In this document: piece after piece, positions 41,211 to 41,672 of the stretch
How the letters are laid out: the number at the start of each line of letters is the position of its first letter
Position numbering within the stretch: the stretch's first letter is position 1
Assembly: GCA_029946105.1 (NCBI GenBank)
Contig: JAQSDW010000034.1
Location: 27,384-69,055, forward strand
Source: Reyranella sp.
Lineage (GTDB): Bacteria > Pseudomonadota > Alphaproteobacteria > Reyranellales > Reyranellaceae
Length of the DNA stretch: 41,672 nucleotides
Direction: 5' to 3'
Program-made: the position numbers and the translations under genes
Notes under the pieces: model-generated
Seen by the model: the letters and a program-made list of their open reading frames with translations, nothing else
What the model was told of the DNA's origin: nothing
The model's database searches: none

Positions 41211-41612
41211 ATGAGCAAAGACGCCCCCGTCAAGAAAAGCGATACCGAATGGCGCCAGGAACTCGATCCGCTGCAGCATCACGTGCTGCGCGAGCACGGC
41301 ACCGAGCGGCCCTTCACCAGCCCGCTGAACAACGAGAAGCGCACCGGCGTCTTCCGTTGCGCCGGCTGCGGCGAGCCGCTGTTCGATTCCGCGACCAAGT
41401 ATGAAAGCGGATCAGGTTGGCCGTCGTTCTATGCGCCGATGCCCGAGTCGGTCGCCACGACGACCGACAGCAGCCACTTCATGACCCGCACCGAAGTGAC
41501 CTGCGCCAAGTGCGGCGGTCATCTCGGCCACGTCTTTCCCGACGGGCCGCAGCCGACCGGTGAGCGCTATTGCATGAACGGCGCCGCGCTGAAGTTCGAA
41601 GAGAAGAAGTAG
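41211..41612 (+). CDS. msrB: Peptide-methionine (R)-S-oxide reductase
   Basis: A 133-residue MsrB that reduces methionine-R-sulfoxide in proteins. The zinc site is C50/C53 and C98/C101 (FRCAGC; CAKCGGHLGHVF), and the catalytic Cys is C121 in RYCMNGAAL; SGSGWPSFY and the His of GHVF complete the active site. No second (recycling) Cys stands out besides the zinc ligands. AAGGAG precedes the ATG at 41211. It follows the glutamate dehydrogenase gene by 30 bases and may share its transcript. The last 60 bases of the window contain no recognisable feature. Confidence 0.95.
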   Translation: MSKDAPVKKSDTEWRQELDPLQHHVLREHGTERPFTSPLNNEKRTGVFRCAGCGEPLFDSATKYESGSGWPSFYAPMPESVATTTDSSHFMTRTEVTCAKCGGHLGHVFPDGPQPTGERYCMNGAALKFEEKK

Positions 41613-41672
41613 CTCGGCCTAGAGTCTTTTCGGTTCATATCGAAGCATATCCAGCGTTAGCGATGTATCGAG

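Noticed and set aside
41613-41672. Start of another gene at the right edge
   Set aside because: An ATG occurs near 41665, but too little sequence remains and no clear ribosome site precedes it.

Overview
The window is about 41.7 kb of compact, GC-rich bacterial chromosome. No rRNA, tRNA, CRISPR array, intact insertion sequence or phage gene was seen. Gene content and order point to an alphaproteobacterium: secB/dnaQ/coaE, maf-aroE and rho lie near one another, ubiE-ubiB-coaBC-dut are in line, a long (~1,630 aa) NAD-dependent glutamate dehydrogenase is present, and palindromic repeats with the CTCACCCT...AGGGTGAG ends common in this class occur. The large number of acyl-CoA, aromatic and oxidoreductase genes would fit a soil-type oligotroph (Reyranella- or Bradyrhizobium-like), but the genus is a guess.

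Layout. 1-3320 (minus): a beta-propeller protein, a metallo-beta-lactamase-fold hydrolase and an SDR cut by the window edge. 3442-5708 (plus): an alpha-methylacyl-CoA racemase-like protein, an EI24 membrane protein and a small lipoprotein. 5713-7820: a frameshifted TPR-like gene and a membrane protein (minus), divergent from a membrane-anchored LytTR regulator. 7825-9704 (minus): a gentisate 1,2-dioxygenase-like cupin and a peptidase C26 amidotransferase. 9855-18599: core genes secB, dnaQ, coaE, maf, aroE and rho. A quinone reductase/LLM monooxygenase pair and a Tat-exported PQQ-type sugar dehydrogenase homologue sit between coaE and maf, so the usual maf-aroE-coaE-dnaQ series is broken and partly inverted. 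18764-26349 (minus): a ten-gene co-oriented run, ubiE-ubiB-tauE-coaBC-dut-rrf2-CMD-GNAT-HIBADH-cupin, several with overlapping or adjoining start and stop codons. It leads towards rho, which appears to have its own strong promoter.

26374-32416 is the most accessory-like stretch. It holds an SDR carrying both halohydrin dehalogenase fingerprints, a 616-bp non-coding block with inverted repeats, a Rieske oxygenase with a clear sigma70 promoter and palindromic operator, an IclR regulator, and a divergent MocR regulator/flavin-oxidase pair with direct-repeat operators. 32417-32911 holds three palindromic repeat elements around a 56-aa antitoxin-like ORF. 32912-35847 is nrdB-nrdA (minus), whose leader has DnaA-box-like and NrdR-box-like sites. 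36297-41612 is the large NAD-glutamate dehydrogenase followed by msrB.

The points most worth following are the halohydrin dehalogenase-like gene at 26374, the 40-residue insert in Rho, active-site substitutions in the PQQ-dehydrogenase homologue and the first SDR, the frameshifted gene at 5713-6380, the Rieske/IclR/operator module, and the repeat islands at 27124-27420 and 32440-32839.
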